This document shows, piece after piece, positions 13,621 through 26,728 of a stretch of DNA of 64,000 nt (position 1 is its first letter; each line of letters starts with the position of its first letter). This DNA is from Hydractinia symbiolongicarpus. Taxonomy: Eukaryota; Cnidaria; Hydrozoa; Anthoathecata; Hydractiniidae. The position numbers and the translations under genes were made by a program. The notes below the pieces were generated by a model. It worked only from the letters and a program-made list of their open reading frames with translations, was not told the DNA's origin and searched no databases. The stretch covers positions 6,512,001-6,576,000 of the forward strand of contig NC_079877.1 in assembly GCF_029227915.1 (NCBI RefSeq), given 5' to 3'.

Positions 13621-15242
13621 GACTCCGGCCGTATAGTCAAAAGTATACAAAGAAAGTACCCAGGGAGTAAACTCATTTCCCAAACGATTTTTTAAATTAT
13701 TATTTCACCACTAAAGCCCATGAGACTTGTAGTTTTGAAAAATGTTTTCATTTTTGATGAGACGCTGAATAAAAGAAGTTTAATCGCCGGCAAACGAAAA
13801 CCCGCGATTTCCCGTAAATCTCGGACTCGGCCCGTATAGTCAAAAGTATACAAGGAAAGTACCCAGTGAGTAAACTCATTTCCCAAACGAATTTTTAAAT
13901 TATTTTTTCACCACTAAAACGCATGAGACTTGTAGTTTTTAAAAATGTTTTCATTTTTGGTGAGACGCTGAATAAAAGAAGTTTAATTGCCGGCAAACGA
14001 AAACCCGCGACTTCCCGTAAATCCCGGACTCGGCCCGTATAGTCAAAAGTATACAAAGAAAGTACCCAGGTAGTAAACTCATTTCTCGAACGATTTTTTA
14101 AATTAATTTTCACCCCTAAAACGCATGAGACTTGTAGTTTTCAGAAATGTTTTCATTTTTGATGAAACGCTTAATGAAAATTGTTTAATCGCCGGCAAAC
14201 GAAAACTCGCAATTTCCCGTAAGTCCCGGGCTTGGCCCGTATAGTCGAATGTATACAAAGAAAGTACCCTGTGAGTAAACTCATTTCCGAAAGGATTTTT
14301 TCAATTATCTTTTGACCACTAAAACGCATGAGACTTGCAGTTTTCAAAAATGTTTTCATTTTTGATGAGACGCTTAATAAAAGAGGTTTAATCGCCGGCA
14401 AACGAAATCCCGCGATTTCCCGTAAATCCCGGACTCCGGCCGTATAGTCAAAAGTATACAAAGAAAGTACCCAGGGAGTAAACTCATTTCCCAAACGATT
14501 TTTTAAATTATTATTTCACCACTAAAGCCCATGAGACTTGTAGTTTTGAAAAATGTTTTCATTTTTGATGAGACGCTGAATAAAAGAAGTTTAATCGCCG
14601 GCAAACGAAAACCCGCGATTTCACGTAAATCTCGGACTCGGCCCGTATAGTCAAAAGTATACAAGGAAAGTACCCAGTGAGTAAACTCATTTCCCAAACG
14701 AATTTTTAAATTATTTTTTCACCACTAAAACGCATGAGACTTGTAGTTTTTAAAAATGTTTTCATTTTTGGTGAGACGCTGAATAAAAGAAGTTTAATTG
14801 CCGGCAAACGAAAACCCGCGACTTCCCGTAAATCCCGGACTCGGCCCGTATAGTCAAAAGTATACAAAGAAAGTACCCAGGTAGTAAACTCATTTCTCGA
14901 ACGATTTTTTAAATTAATTTTCACCCCTAAAACGCATGAGACTTGTAGTTTTCAGAAATGTTTTCATTTTTGATGAAACGCTTAATGAAAATTGTTTAAT
15001 CGCCGGCAAACGAAAACTCGCAATTTCCCGTAAGTCCCGGGCTTGGCCCGTATAGTCGAATGTATACAAAGAAAGTACCCTGTGAGTAAACTCATTTCCG
15101 AAAGGATTTTTTCAATTATCTTTTGACCACTAAAACGCATGAGACTTGCAGTTTTCAAAAATGTTTTCATTTTTGATGAGACGCTTAATAAAAGAGGTTT
15201 AATCGCCGGCAAACGAAATCCCGCGATTTCCCGTAAATCCCG
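13621..15242. repeat. 811-bp four-monomer tandem duplication
   Basis: The tag GACTCCGGCC starts at 13,621 and again at 14,432, 811 bp later (4 x 203 minus 1). Both units share TTTTTGGTGAGACGC and TAAGTCCCGGGC. At 14,42x a class B monomer with GAAATCCCGCG passes directly into the ACTCCGG of the next unit, which is the duplication joint. Copies are nearly identical. Confidence 0.88.
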
Positions 15243-16936
15243 GGCTTGGCCCTTATAGTCGAATGTATACAAAGAAAGTACCCAGGGAGTAAACTCATTT
15301 CCCGAACGATTTTTTAAATTTTTTTTTCACCACTAAAACGCATGAGACTTGTAGTTTTCAGAAATGTTTTCATTTTTGATGAAACGCTTAATGAAAATTG
15401 TTTAATCGCCGGCAAAAGAAAACCCGCAATTTCCCGTAAATCCCGGGCTTGGCCCGTATAGTCGAATGTATACAAAGAAAGTACCCTGTGAGTAAACTCA
15501 TTTCCTTAACGAATTTTTAAATTATTTTTTCACCACTAAAACGCATGAGACTTGTAGTTTTTAAAAATGTTTTCATTTTTGATGAGACGCTGAATAAAAG
15601 AAGTTTAATCGCCGGCAAACGAAAACCCGCGATTTCCCGTAAATCTCGGACTCGGCCCGTATAGTCAAAAGTACACAAGGAAAGTACCCAGTGAGTAAAC
15701 TCATTTCCCAAACGAATTTTTAAATTATTTTTTCACCACTAAAACGCATGAGACTTGTAGTTTTTAAAAATGTTTTCATTTTTGGTGAGACGCTGAATAA
15801 AAGAAGTTTAATTGCCGGCAAACGAAAACCCGCGACTTCCCGTAAATCCCGGACTCGGCCCGTATAGTCAAAAGTATACAAAGAAAGTACCCAGGTAGTA
15901 AACTCATTTCCCGAACGATTTTTTAAATTAATTTTCACCCCTAAAACGCATGAGACTTGTAGTTTTCAGAAATGTTTTCATCTTTGATGAAACGCTTAAT
16001 GAAAATTGTTTAATCGCCGGCAAACGAAAACTCGCAATTTCCCGTAAATCCCGGGCTTGGCCCGTATAGTCGAATGTATACAAAGAAAGTACCCTGTGAG
16101 TAAACTTATTTCCGAAAGGATTTTTTCAATTATCTTTTGACCACTAAAACGCATGAGACTTGCAGTTTTCAAAAATGTTTTCATTTTTGATGAGACGCTT
16201 AATAAAAGAGGTTTAATCGCCGGCAAACGAAATCCCGCGATTTCCCGTAAATCCCGGGCTTGGCCCGTATAGTCGAATGTATACAAAGAAAGTACCCAGG
16301 GAGTAAACTCATTTCCCGAAAGATTTTTTAAATTTTTTTTTCACCACTAAAACGCATGAGACTTGTAGTTTTTAGAAATGTTTTCATTTTTGATGAAACG
16401 CTTAATGAAAATTGTTTAATCGCCGGCAAAAGAAAACCCGCAATTTCCCGTAAATCCCGGGCTTGGCCCGTATAGTCGAATGTATACAAAGAAAGTGCCC
16501 TGTGAGTAAACTCATTTCCGAAAGGATTTTTTCAATTATCTTTTGACTACTAAAACGCATGAGACTTGCAGTTTTCAAAAATGTTTTCATTTTTGATGAG
16601 ACGCTTAATAAAAGAGGTTTAATCGCCGGCAAACGAAATCCCGCGATTTCCCGTAAATCCCGGGCTTGGCCCGTATAGTCGAATGTATACAAAGAAAGTA
16701 CCCAGGGAGTAAACTCATTTCCCAAACGAGTTTTTAAATTTTTTTTTCACCACTAAAACGCATGAGACTTGTAGTTTTCAAAAATGTTTTCATTTTTGAT
16801 GAGACGCTTAATGAAAGAGGTTTAATCGCCGGCAAACGAAAACCCGAGATTTCCCGTAAATCCCGGGCTTAGCCCGTATAGTCAAAAGTATACAAAGATA
16901 GTACCCAGGGAGTAAACTCATTTCCCGAACGTTTTT
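15243..16936. repeat. Mosaic of 7-mer-like and dimer-type monomers
   Basis: A chimeric return of the preceding unit begins near 15,510 (offset about 1,014 from the earlier copy). It is followed by dimer units spaced 406 bp, with GCTTAATGAAAATTG near 15,992 and 16,398. There is no longer regular period. A TTAGCCCG variant (GGGCTTAGCCCG) near 16,866 leads into the next module. Confidence 0.7.
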
Positions 16937-18806
16937 TTAATTTATTTTTTCACCACTAAAACGCATGAGACTTGTAGTTTTCAAAAATGTTTTCATTTTT
17001 GATGAGACGCTGAATAAAAGAAGTTTAATCGCCGGCAAACGAAAACCTGCGATTTCCCGTAAATCCCGCACTCGGCCCGTATAGTCAAAAGTATACAAAG
17101 AAAGTACCCAGGGAGTAAACTCATTTCCCAAACGACTTTTTAAATTATTATTTCACCACTAAAACCCATGAGACTTGTAGTTTTTAAAAATGTGTTCATT
17201 TTTGATGAGACGCTGAATAAAAGAAGTTTAATCGCCGGCAAACGAAAACCCGCAATTTCCCGTAAATCCCGGTCTCGGCCCGTATAGTCAAAAGTATACA
17301 AGGAAAGTACCCAGCGAGTAAACTCATTTCCCTAACGAATTTTTAAATTATTTTTTCACCACTAAAACGCATGAGACTTGTAGTTTTCAAAAATGTTTTC
17401 ATTTTTGATGAGACGCTGAATAAAAGAAGTTTAATCGCCTGCAAACGAAAACCTGCGATTTCCTGTAAATCCCGGACTCGGGCCGTATAGTCAAAAGTAT
17501 GCCAAGAAAGTACCCAGGGAGTAAACTCATTTCCCAAACGATTTTTTAAATTATTATTTCACCACTAAAGCCCATGAGACTTGTAGTTTTTAAAAATGTT
17601 TTCATTTTTGATGGGACACTGAATAAAAGAAGTTTAATCGCCGGCAAACGAAAACCCGCGATTTCCCGTAAATCCCGGACTCGGCCCGTATAGTCAAAAG
17701 TATACAAGGAAAATACCCAGTGAGTAAACTCATTTCACGAACGAATTTTTAAATTATTTTTTCACCACTAAAACGCATGAGACTTGTAGTTTTCAGAAAT
17801 GTTTTCATTTTTGATGAGACGCTTAATGAAAGTGGTTTAATCGCCGGCAAACGAAAACCCGCGATTTCCCGTAAATCCCGGGCTTGGCCCGTATAGTCGA
17901 ATGTATACAAAGAAAGTACCCTGTGAGTAAACTCATTTCCAAAACGATTTTTTAAATTATCTTTTCACCACTAAAACGCTTGAGACTTGTAGTTTTCAAA
18001 AATGTTTTCATTTTTGATGAGACGCTAAATAAAAGAAGTTTAATCACCGGCAAACGAAAACCCGCCATTTCCCGTAAACGCCGGACTCGACCCGCATAGT
18101 CAAAAGTATACAAAGAAAGTACCCAGGGTGTAAACTCATTTCCCAAACGATTTTTTAAATTATTATTTCACCACTAAAGCCCATGAGACTTGTAGTTTTC
18201 AAAAATGTTTTCATTTTTGATGAGACGCTTAATGAAAGAGGTTTAATCGCCGGCAAACGAAAACCCGCGATTTCCCGTAAATCCCGGGCTTGGCCCGTAT
18301 AGTCGAATGTATACAAAGAAAGTACCCTGTGAGTAAACTCATTTCCAGAACGATTTTTTAATTTATTTTTTCACCACTAAAACGCATGAGACTTGTAGTT
18401 TTCAAAAATGTTTTCATTTTTGATGAGACGCTTAATGAAAGAGGTTTAATCGCCGGCAAACGAAAACCCGAGATTTCCCGTAAATCCCGGCTTGGCCCGT
18501 ATAGTCAAAAGTATACAAAGATAGTACCCAGGGAGTAAACTCATTTCCCGAACGTTTTGGTAATTTATTTTTTCACCACTAAAACGCATGAGACTTGTAG
18601 TATTTAGAAATATTTTCATTTTTGATGAGACGCTAAATAAAAGAAGTTTAATCGCCGGCAAATGAAAACCCGCGACTTCCGTAAATCCCGGACTCGGCCC
18701 GTATAGTCAAAAGTATACAAAGGAAGTACCCTGGGAGTAAACTCATTTCCCGAACGATTTTTTAAATTATTTTTTCACCACTAAAACGCATGAGACTTGT
18801 AGTTTT
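16937..18806. repeat. Module tagged by AATGTGTTC, copy 1 of 5
   Basis: The tag TGTGTTC occurs at 17,191, 19,826, 21,451, 25,622 and 29,592, at offsets 2,635, 1,625, 4,171 and 3,970. Other shared marks are CCCGCACTCGG, CCCAGCGAG, CCTGTAAATCCC, GATGGGACACTG (copies 1-4) and CCGGACTCGACCCGC. The module is about eight monomers long and ends in an 8-mer-type segment with TTTTGGTAATTT and TATTTAGAAATATT. Confidence 0.85.
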
Positions 18807-19612
18807 CAAAATGTTTTCATTTTTGATGAGACGCTGAATAAAAGAAGTTTAATCGCCGGCAAACGAAAACCTGCGATTTCCCGTAAATCCCGGACTCGGC
18901 CCGTATAGTCAAAAGTATACAAAGAAAGTACCCGGTGTGTAAACTCATTTCCCGAACGATTTTTTAAATTATTATTTTACCACTAAAGCCCATGAGACTT
19001 GTAGTTTTTAAAAATGTTTTCATATTTGATGAGACGCTGAATAAAAGAAGTTTAATTGCCGGCAAACGAAAACCCGCGACTTCCCGTAAATCCCGGACTC
19101 GGCCCGTATAGTCAAAAGAATACAAAGAAAGTACCCAGGTAGTAAACTCATTTCCCGAACGATTTTTTAAATTAATTTTCACCACTAAAACGCATGAGAC
19201 TTGTAGTTTTCAGAAATGTTTTCATTTTTGATGAGACGCTTAATGAAAGTTGTTTAATCGCCGGCAAACGAAAACCCGCAATTTCCCGTAAATCCCGGGC
19301 TTGGCCCGTATAGTCGAATGTATACAAAGAAAGTACCCTGTGAGTAAACTCATTTCCGAAAGGATTTTTTCAATTATCTTTTGACCACTAAAACGCATGA
19401 GACTTGCAGTTTTCAAAAATGTTTTCATTTTTGATGAGACGCTTAATGAAAGAGGTTTAATCGCCGGCAAACGAAAACCCGAGATTTCCCTTAAATCCCG
19501 GGCATAGCCCGTATAGTCAAAAGTATACAAAGATAGTACCCAGGGAGTAAACTCATTTCCCGAACGTTTTTTTAATTTATTTTTTCACCACTAAAACGCA
19601 TGAGACTTGTAG

Positions 19613-22600
19613 TTTTCAAAAATGTTTTCATTTTTGATGAGACGCTGAATAAAAGAAGTTTAATCGCCGGCAAACGAAAACCTGCGATTTCCCGTAAATC
19701 CCGCACTCGGCCCGTATAGTCAAAAGTATACAAAGAAAGTACCCAGGGAGTAAACTCATTTCCCAAACGACTTTTTAAATTATTATTTCACCACTAAAAC
19801 CCATGAGACTTGTAGTTTTTAAAAATGTGTTCATTTTTGATGAGACGCTGAATAAAAGAAGTTTAATCGCCGGCAAACGAAAACCCGCAATTTCCCGTAA
19901 ATCCCGGTCTCGGCCCGTATAGTCAAAAGTATACAAGGAAAGTACCCAGCGAGTAAACTCATTTCCCTAACGAATTTTTAAATTATTTTTTCACCACTAA
20001 AACGCATGAGACTTGTAGTTTTCAAAAATGTTTTCATTTTTGATGAGACGCTGAATAAAAGAAGTTTAATCGCCTGCAAACGAAAACCTGCGATTTCCTG
20101 TAAATCCCGGACTCGGGCCGTATAGTCAAAAGTATACCAAGAAAGTACCCAGGGAGTAAACTCATTTCCCAAACGATTTTTTAAATTATTATTTCACCAC
20201 TAAAGCCCATGAGACTTGTAGTTTTTAAAAATGTTTTCATTTTTGATGGGACACTGAATAAAAGAAGTTTAATCGCCGGCAAACGAAAACCCGCGATTTC
20301 CCGTAAATCCCGGACTCGGCCCGTATAGTCAAAAGTATACAAGGAAAGTACCCAGTGAGTAAACTCATTTCACGAACGAATTTTTAAATTATTTTTTCAC
20401 CACTAAAACGCATGAGACTTGTAGTTTTCAGAAATGTTTTCATTTTTGATGAGACGCTTAATGAAAGTGGTTTAATCGCCGGCAAACGAAAACCCGGGAT
20501 TTCCCGTAAATCCCGGGCTTGGCCCGTATAGTCGAATGTATACAAAGAAAGTACCCTGTGAGTAAACTTATTTCCAAAACGATTTTTTAAATTATCTTTT
20601 CACCACTAAAACGCTTGAGACTTGTAGTTTTGAAAAATGTTTTCATTTTTGATGAGACGCTAAATAAAAGAAGTTTAATCACCGGCAAACGAAAACCAGC
20701 CATTTCCCGTAAACGCCGGACTCGACCCGCATAGTCAAAAGTATACAAAGAAAGTACCCAGGGTGTAAACTCATTTCCCAAACGATTTTTTAAATTATTA
20801 TTTCACCACTAAAGCCCATGAGACTTGTAGTTTTCAAAAATGTTTTCATTTTTGATGAGACGCTTAATGAAAGAGGTTTAATCGCCGGCAAACGAAAACC
20901 CGCGATTTCCCGTAAATCCCGGGCTTGGCCCGTATAGTCGAATGTATACAAAGAAAGTACCCTGTGAGTAAACTCATTTCCAGAACGATTTTTTAATTTA
21001 TTTTTTCACCACTAAAACGCATGAGACTTGTAGTTTTCAAAAATGTTTTCACTTTTTGATGAGACGCTTAATGAAAGAGGTTTAATCGCCGGCAAACGAA
21101 AACCCGAGATTTCCCGTAAATCCCGGGCTTGGCCCGTATAGTCAAAAGTATACAAAGATAGTACCCAGGGAGTAAACTCATTTCCCGAACGTTTTGGTAA
21201 TTTATTTTTTCACCACTAAAACGCATGAGACTTGTAGTTTTCAAAAATGTTTTCATTTTTGATGAGACGCTGAATAAAAGAAGTTTAATCGCCGGCAAAC
21301 GAAAACCTGCGATTTCCCGTAAATCCCGCACTCGGCCCGTATAGTCAAAAGTATACAAAGAAAGTACCCAGGGAGTAAACTCATTTCCCAAACGACTTTT
21401 TAAATTATTATTTCACCACTAAAACCCATGAGACTTGTAGTTTTTAAAAATGTGTTCATTTTTGATGAGACGCTGAATAAAAGAAGTTTAATCGCCGGCA
21501 AACGAAAACCCGCAATTTCCCGTAAATCCCGGTCTCGGCCCGTATAGTCAAAAGTATACAAGGAAAGTACCCAGCGAGTAAACTCATTTCCCTAACGAAT
21601 TTTTAAATTATTTTTTCACCACTAAAACGCATGAGACTTGTAGTTTTCAAAAATGTTTTCATTTTTGATGAGACGCTGAATAAAAGAAGTTTAATCGCCT
21701 GCAAACGAAAACCTGCGATTTCCTGTAAATCCCGGACTCGGGCCGTATAGTCAAAAGTATACCAAGAAAGTACCCAGGGAGTAAACTCATTTCCCAAACG
21801 ATTTTTTAAATTATTATTTCACCACTAAAGCCCATGAGACTTGTAGTTTTTAAAAATGTTTTCATTTTTGATGGGACACTGAATAAAAGAAGTTTAATCG
21901 CCGGCAAACGAAAACCCGCGATTTCCCGTAAATCCCGGACTCGGCCCGTATAGTCAAAAGTATACAAGGAAAGTACCCAGTGAGTAAACTCATTTCACGA
22001 ACGAATTTTTAAATTATTTTTTCACCACTAAAACGCATGAGACTTGTAGTTTTCAGAAATGTTTTCATTTTTGATGAGACGCTTAATGAAAGTGGTTTAA
22101 TCGCCGGCAAACGAAAACCCGCGATTTCCCGTAAATCCCGGGCTTGGCCCGTATAGTCGAATGTATACAAAGAAAGTACCCTGTGAGTAAACTTATTTCC
22201 AAAACGATTTTTTAAATTATCTTTTCACCACTAAAACGCTTGAGACTTGTAGTTTTGAAAAATGTTTTCATTTTTGATGAGACGCTAAATAAAAGAAGTT
22301 TAATCACCGGCAAACGAAAACCAGCCATTTCCCGTAAACGCCGGACTCGACCCGCATAGTCAAAAGTATACAAAGAAAGTACCCAGGGTGTAAACTCATT
22401 TCCCAAACGATTTTTTAAATTATTATTTCACCACTAAAGCCCATGAGACTTGTAGTTTTCAAAAATGTTTTCATTTTTGATGAGACGCTTAATGAAAGAG
22501 GTTTAATCGCCGGCAAACGAAAACCCGCGATTTCCCGTAAATCCCGGGCTTGGCCCGTATAGTCGAATGTATACAAAGAAAGTACCCTGTGAGTAAACTC

Positions 22601-22862
22601 ATTTCCAGAACGATTTTTTAATTTATTTTTTCACCACTAAAACGCATGAGACTTGTAGTTTTCAAAAATGTTTTCACTTTTTGATGAGACGCTTAATGAA
22701 AGAGGTTTAATCGCCGGCAAACGAAAACCCGAGATTTCCCGTAAATCCCGGGCTTGGCCCGTATAGTCAAAAGTATACAAAGATAGTACCCAGGGAGTAA
22801 ACTCATTTCCCGAACGTTTTGGTAATTTATTTTTTCACCACTAAAACGCATGAGACTTGTAG
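19613..22862. repeat. Internal 8-mer tandem duplication (2 x 1,625 bp)
   Basis: Two successive 1,625-bp units lie inside the larger copy 1. The joint falls at 21,201-21,238. There the end-of-module mark TTTTGGTAATTT is followed by TTGTAGTTTTCAAAAATG, which belongs to the module start. At the true end (22,863) the sequence instead continues as GTATTTAGAAATATT. The exact breakpoint cannot be placed within the shared 38 bp. Confidence 0.85.
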
Positions 22863-24267
22863 TATTTAGAAATATTTTCATTTTTGATGAGACGCTAAAT
22901 AAAAGAAGTTTAATCGCCGGCAAATGAAAACCCGCGACTTCCGTAAATCCCGGACTCGGCACGTATAGTCAAAAGTATACAAAGGAAGTACCCTGGGAGT
23001 AAACTCATTTCCCGAACGATTTTTTAAATTATTTTTTCACCACTAAAACGCATGAGACTTGTAGTTTTCAAAATGTTTTCATTTTTGATGAGACGCTGAA
23101 TAAAAGAAGTTTAATCGCCGGCAAACGAAAACCTGCGATTTCCCGTAAATCCCGGACTCGGCCCGTATAGTCAAAAGTATACAAAGAAAGTACCCGGTGT
23201 GTAAACTCATTTCCCGAACGATTTTTTAAATTATTATTTTACCACTAAAGCCCATGAGACTTGTAGTTTTTAAAAATGTTTTCATATTTGATGAGACGCT
23301 GAATAAAAGAAGTTTAATTGCCGGCAAACGAAAACCCGCAACTTCCCGTAAATCCCGGACTCGGCCCGTATAGTCAAAAGTATACAAAGAAAGTACCCAG
23401 GTAGTAAACTCATTTCCCGAACGATTTTTTAAATTAATTTTCACCACTAAAACGCATGAGACTTGTAGTTTTCAGAAATGTTTTCATTTTTGATGAGACG
23501 CTTAATGAAAGTTGTTTAATCGCCGGCAAACGAAAACCCGCAATTTCCCGTAAATCCCGGGCTTGGCCCGTATAGTCGAAATTATACAAAGAAAGTACCC
23601 AGGGAGTAAACTCATTTCCTGAACGATTTTTTAAATTTTTTTTTCACCACTAAAACGCATGAGACTTTTAGTTTTCAAAAATGTTTTCATTTTTGATGAG
23701 ACGCTTAATGAAAGAGGTTTAATCGCCGGCAAACGAAAACCCGAGATTTCCCGTAAATCCCGGGCTTGGCCCGTATAGTCAAAAGTATACAAAGATAGTA
23801 CCCAGGGAGTAAACTCATTTCCCGAACGTTTTTTTAATTTATTTTTTCACCACTAAAACGCATGAGACTTGTAGTTTTCAAAAATGTTTTTATTTTTGAT
23901 GAGACGCTGAATAAAAGAAGTTTAATCGCCGGCAAACGAAAACCCGCCATTACCCGTAAACCCCGGACTCGGCCCGTATAGTCAAAAGTATACAAAGAAA
24001 GTACCCAGGGGGTAAACTCATTTCCCGAACGATTTTTTAAATTATTATTTCACCACTAAAACCCATGAGACTTGTACTTTCTAAAAATGTTTTCATTTTT
24101 GATGAGACGCTGAATAAAAGAAGTTTAATCGCCGGCAAACAAAAACCCGCGACTTCCCGTAAATCACGGACTCGGCCCGTATAGTCAAAAGTATACAAAG
24201 AAAGTACCCAGGGAGTAAACTCATTTCCCAAACGATTTTTTAAATTATTATTTCACCACTAAAACCC

Positions 24268-24585
24268 ATGAGACTTGTACTTTCTAAAAATGTTTTCATT
24301 TTTGATGAGACGCTGAATAAAAGAAGTTTAATCGCCTGCAAACGAAAACCTGCGATTTCCCGTAAATCCCGGACTCGGGCCGTATAGTCAAAAGTATACA
24401 AAGAAAGTTTTCATTTTTGATGAGACGCTTAATAAAAGAGGTTTAATCGCCGGCAAACGAAATCCCGCGATTTCCCGTAAATCCCGGGCTTGGCCCGTAT
24501 AGTCGAATGTATACAAAGAAAGTACCCAGGGAGTAAACTCATTTCCCGAACGATTTTTTAAATTTTTTTTTCACCACTAAAGCCC
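24268..24585. repeat. Monomer pair with an 88-bp internal deletion
   Basis: The ATGAG landmarks at 24,268 and 24,586 are 318 bp apart instead of 406. At 24,407-24,408 GAAAGT runs straight into TTTCATTTTTG. This removes the CCCAGGG-to-ATGAGACTTG part and fuses two sites that share GT. The same joint appears 4,171 bp later at 28,578-28,579, so the deletion predates the large tandem duplication. Confidence 0.9.
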
Positions 24586-26694
24586 ATGAGACTTGTAGTT
24601 TTCAAAATGTTTTCATTTTTGATGAGACGCTGAATAAAAGAAGTTTAATCGCCGGCAAACGAAAACCTGCGATTTCCCGTAAATCCCGGACTCGGCCCGT
24701 ATAGTCAAAAGTATACAAAGAAAGTACCCGGTGTGTAAACTCATTTCCCGAACGATTTTTTAAATTATTATTTTACCACTAAAGCCCATGAGACTTGTAG
24801 TTTTTAAAAATGTTTTCATATTTGATGAGACGCTGAATAAAAGAAGTTTAATTGCCGGCAAACGAAAACCCGCGACTTCCCGTAAATCCCGGACTCGGCC
24901 CGTATAGTCAAAAGAATACAAAGAAAGTACCCAGGTAGTAAACTCATTTCCCGAACGATTTTTTAAATTAATTTTCACCACTAAAACGCATGAGACTTGT
25001 AGTTTTCAGAAATGTTTTCATTTTTGATGAGACGCTTAATGAAAGTTGTTTAATCGCCGGCAAACGAAAACCCGCAATTTCCCGTAAATCCCGGGCTTGG
25101 CCCGTATAGTCGAATGTATACAAAGAAAGTACCCTGTGAGTAAACTCATTTCCGAAAGGATTTTTTCAATTATCTTTTGACCACTAAAACGCATGAGACT
25201 TGCAGTTTTCAAAAATGTTTTCATTTTTGATGAGACGCTTAATGAAAGAGGTTTAATCGCCGGCAAACGAAAACCCGAGATTTCCCTTAAATCCCGGGCA
25301 TAGCCCGTATAGTCAAAAGTATACAAAGATAGTACCCAGGGAGTAAACTCATTTCCCGAACGTTTTTTTAATTTATTTTTTCACCACTAAAACGCATGAG
25401 ACTTGTAGTTTTCAAAAATGTTTTCATTTTTGATGAGACGCTGAATAAAAGAAGTTTAATCGCCGGCAAACGAAAACCTGCGATTTCCCGTAAATCCCGC
25501 ACTCGGCCCGTATAGTCAAAAGTATACAAAGAAAGTACCCAGGGAGTAAACTCATTTCCCAAACGACTTTTTAAATTATTATTTCACCACTAAAACCCAT
25601 GAGACTTGTAGTTTTTAAAAATGTGTTCATTTTTGATGAGACGCTGAATAAAAGAAGTTTAATCGCCGGCAAACGAAAACCCGCAATTTCCCGTAAATCC
25701 CGGTCTCGGCCCGTATAGTCAAAAGTATACAAGGAAAGTACCCAGCGAGTAAACTCATTTCCCTAACGAATTTTTAAATTATTTTTTCACCACTAAAACG
25801 CATGAGACTTGTAGTTTTCAAAAATGTTTTCATTTTTGATGAGACGCTGAATAAAAGAAGTTTAATCGCCTGCAAACGAAAACCTGCGATTTCCTGTAAA
25901 TCCCGGACTCGGGCCGTATAGTCAAAAGTATACCAAGAAAGTACCCAGGGAGTAAACTCATTTCCCAAACGATTTTTTAAATTATTATTTCACCACTAAA
26001 GCCCATGAGACTTGTAGTTTTTAAAAATGTTTTCATTTTTGATGGGACACTGAATAAAAGAAGTTTAATCGCCGGCAAACGAAAACCCGCGATTTCCCGT
26101 AAATCCCGGACTCGGCCCGTATAGTCAAAAGTATACAAGGAAAGTACCCAGTGAGTAAACTCATTTCACGAACGAATTTTTAAATTATTTTTTCACCACT
26201 AAAACGCATGAGACTTGTAGTTTTCAGAAATGTTTTCATTTTTGATGAGACGCTTAATGAAAGTGGTTTAATCGCCGGCAAACGAAAACCCGCGATTTCC
26301 CGTAAATCCCGGGCTTGGCCCGTATAGTCGAATGTATACAAAGAAAGTACCCTGTGAGTAAACTCATTTCCAAAACGATTTTTTAAATTATCTTTTCACC
26401 ACTAAAACGCTTGAGACTTGTAGTTTTGAAAAATGTTTTCATTTTTGATGAGACGCTAAATAAAAGAAGTTTAATCACCGGCAAACGAAAACCCGCCATT
26501 TCCCGTAAACGCCGGACTCGACCCGCATAGTCAAAAGTATACAAAGAAAGTACCCAGGGTGTAAACTCATTTCCCAAACGATTTTTTAAATTATTATTTC
26601 ACCACTAAAGCCCATGAGACTTGTAGTTTTCAAAAATGTTTTCATTTTTGATGAGACGCTTAATGAAAGAGGTTTAATCGCCGGCAAACGAAAA

Positions 26695-26728
26695 CCCGCG
26701 ATTTCCCGTAAATCCCGGGCTTGGCCCG
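26695..26728. other. Four helically spaced CCCG motifs in the monomer (example copy)
   Basis: CCCG begins at 26,695, 26,705, 26,714 and 26,725, giving spacings of 10, 9 and 11 bp, which is close to one DNA turn each. The same spacing is seen in a class A copy at 7,112, 7,122, 7,131 and 7,142 and in most other monomers. Variants such as CCTG for the first motif, or CTCG for the third, remove single motifs without changing the spacing. It could be an internal short repeat from which the monomer grew, a binding platform read on one DNA face, or a nucleosome-rotational signal. No factor can be named from the sequence. Confidence 0.6.

Larger units (their letters stand above)
18807..24602. repeat. 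Large tandem duplication, copy 1 (5,796 bp)
   Basis: Sequence starting at 18,807 is repeated starting at 24,603. The joint lies within the shared CATGAGACTTGTAGTTTT just before 24,603, where a monomer with AAAGCCCATGAG passes into the four-A TTTCAAAATG variant. Copy 1 is 1,625 bp longer than copy 2 because it holds an internal duplicated 8-mer. Beyond that insertion the two copies align at offset 4,171 and before it at offset 5,796. They share even the rare partial monomer near 24,407. Confidence 0.88.

Noticed and set aside
26680-26685. GCCGGC palindrome as a functional site
   Set aside because: It occurs in most monomers and is a useful landmark, but a 6-bp palindrome in a homogenised repeat is not evidence of function.
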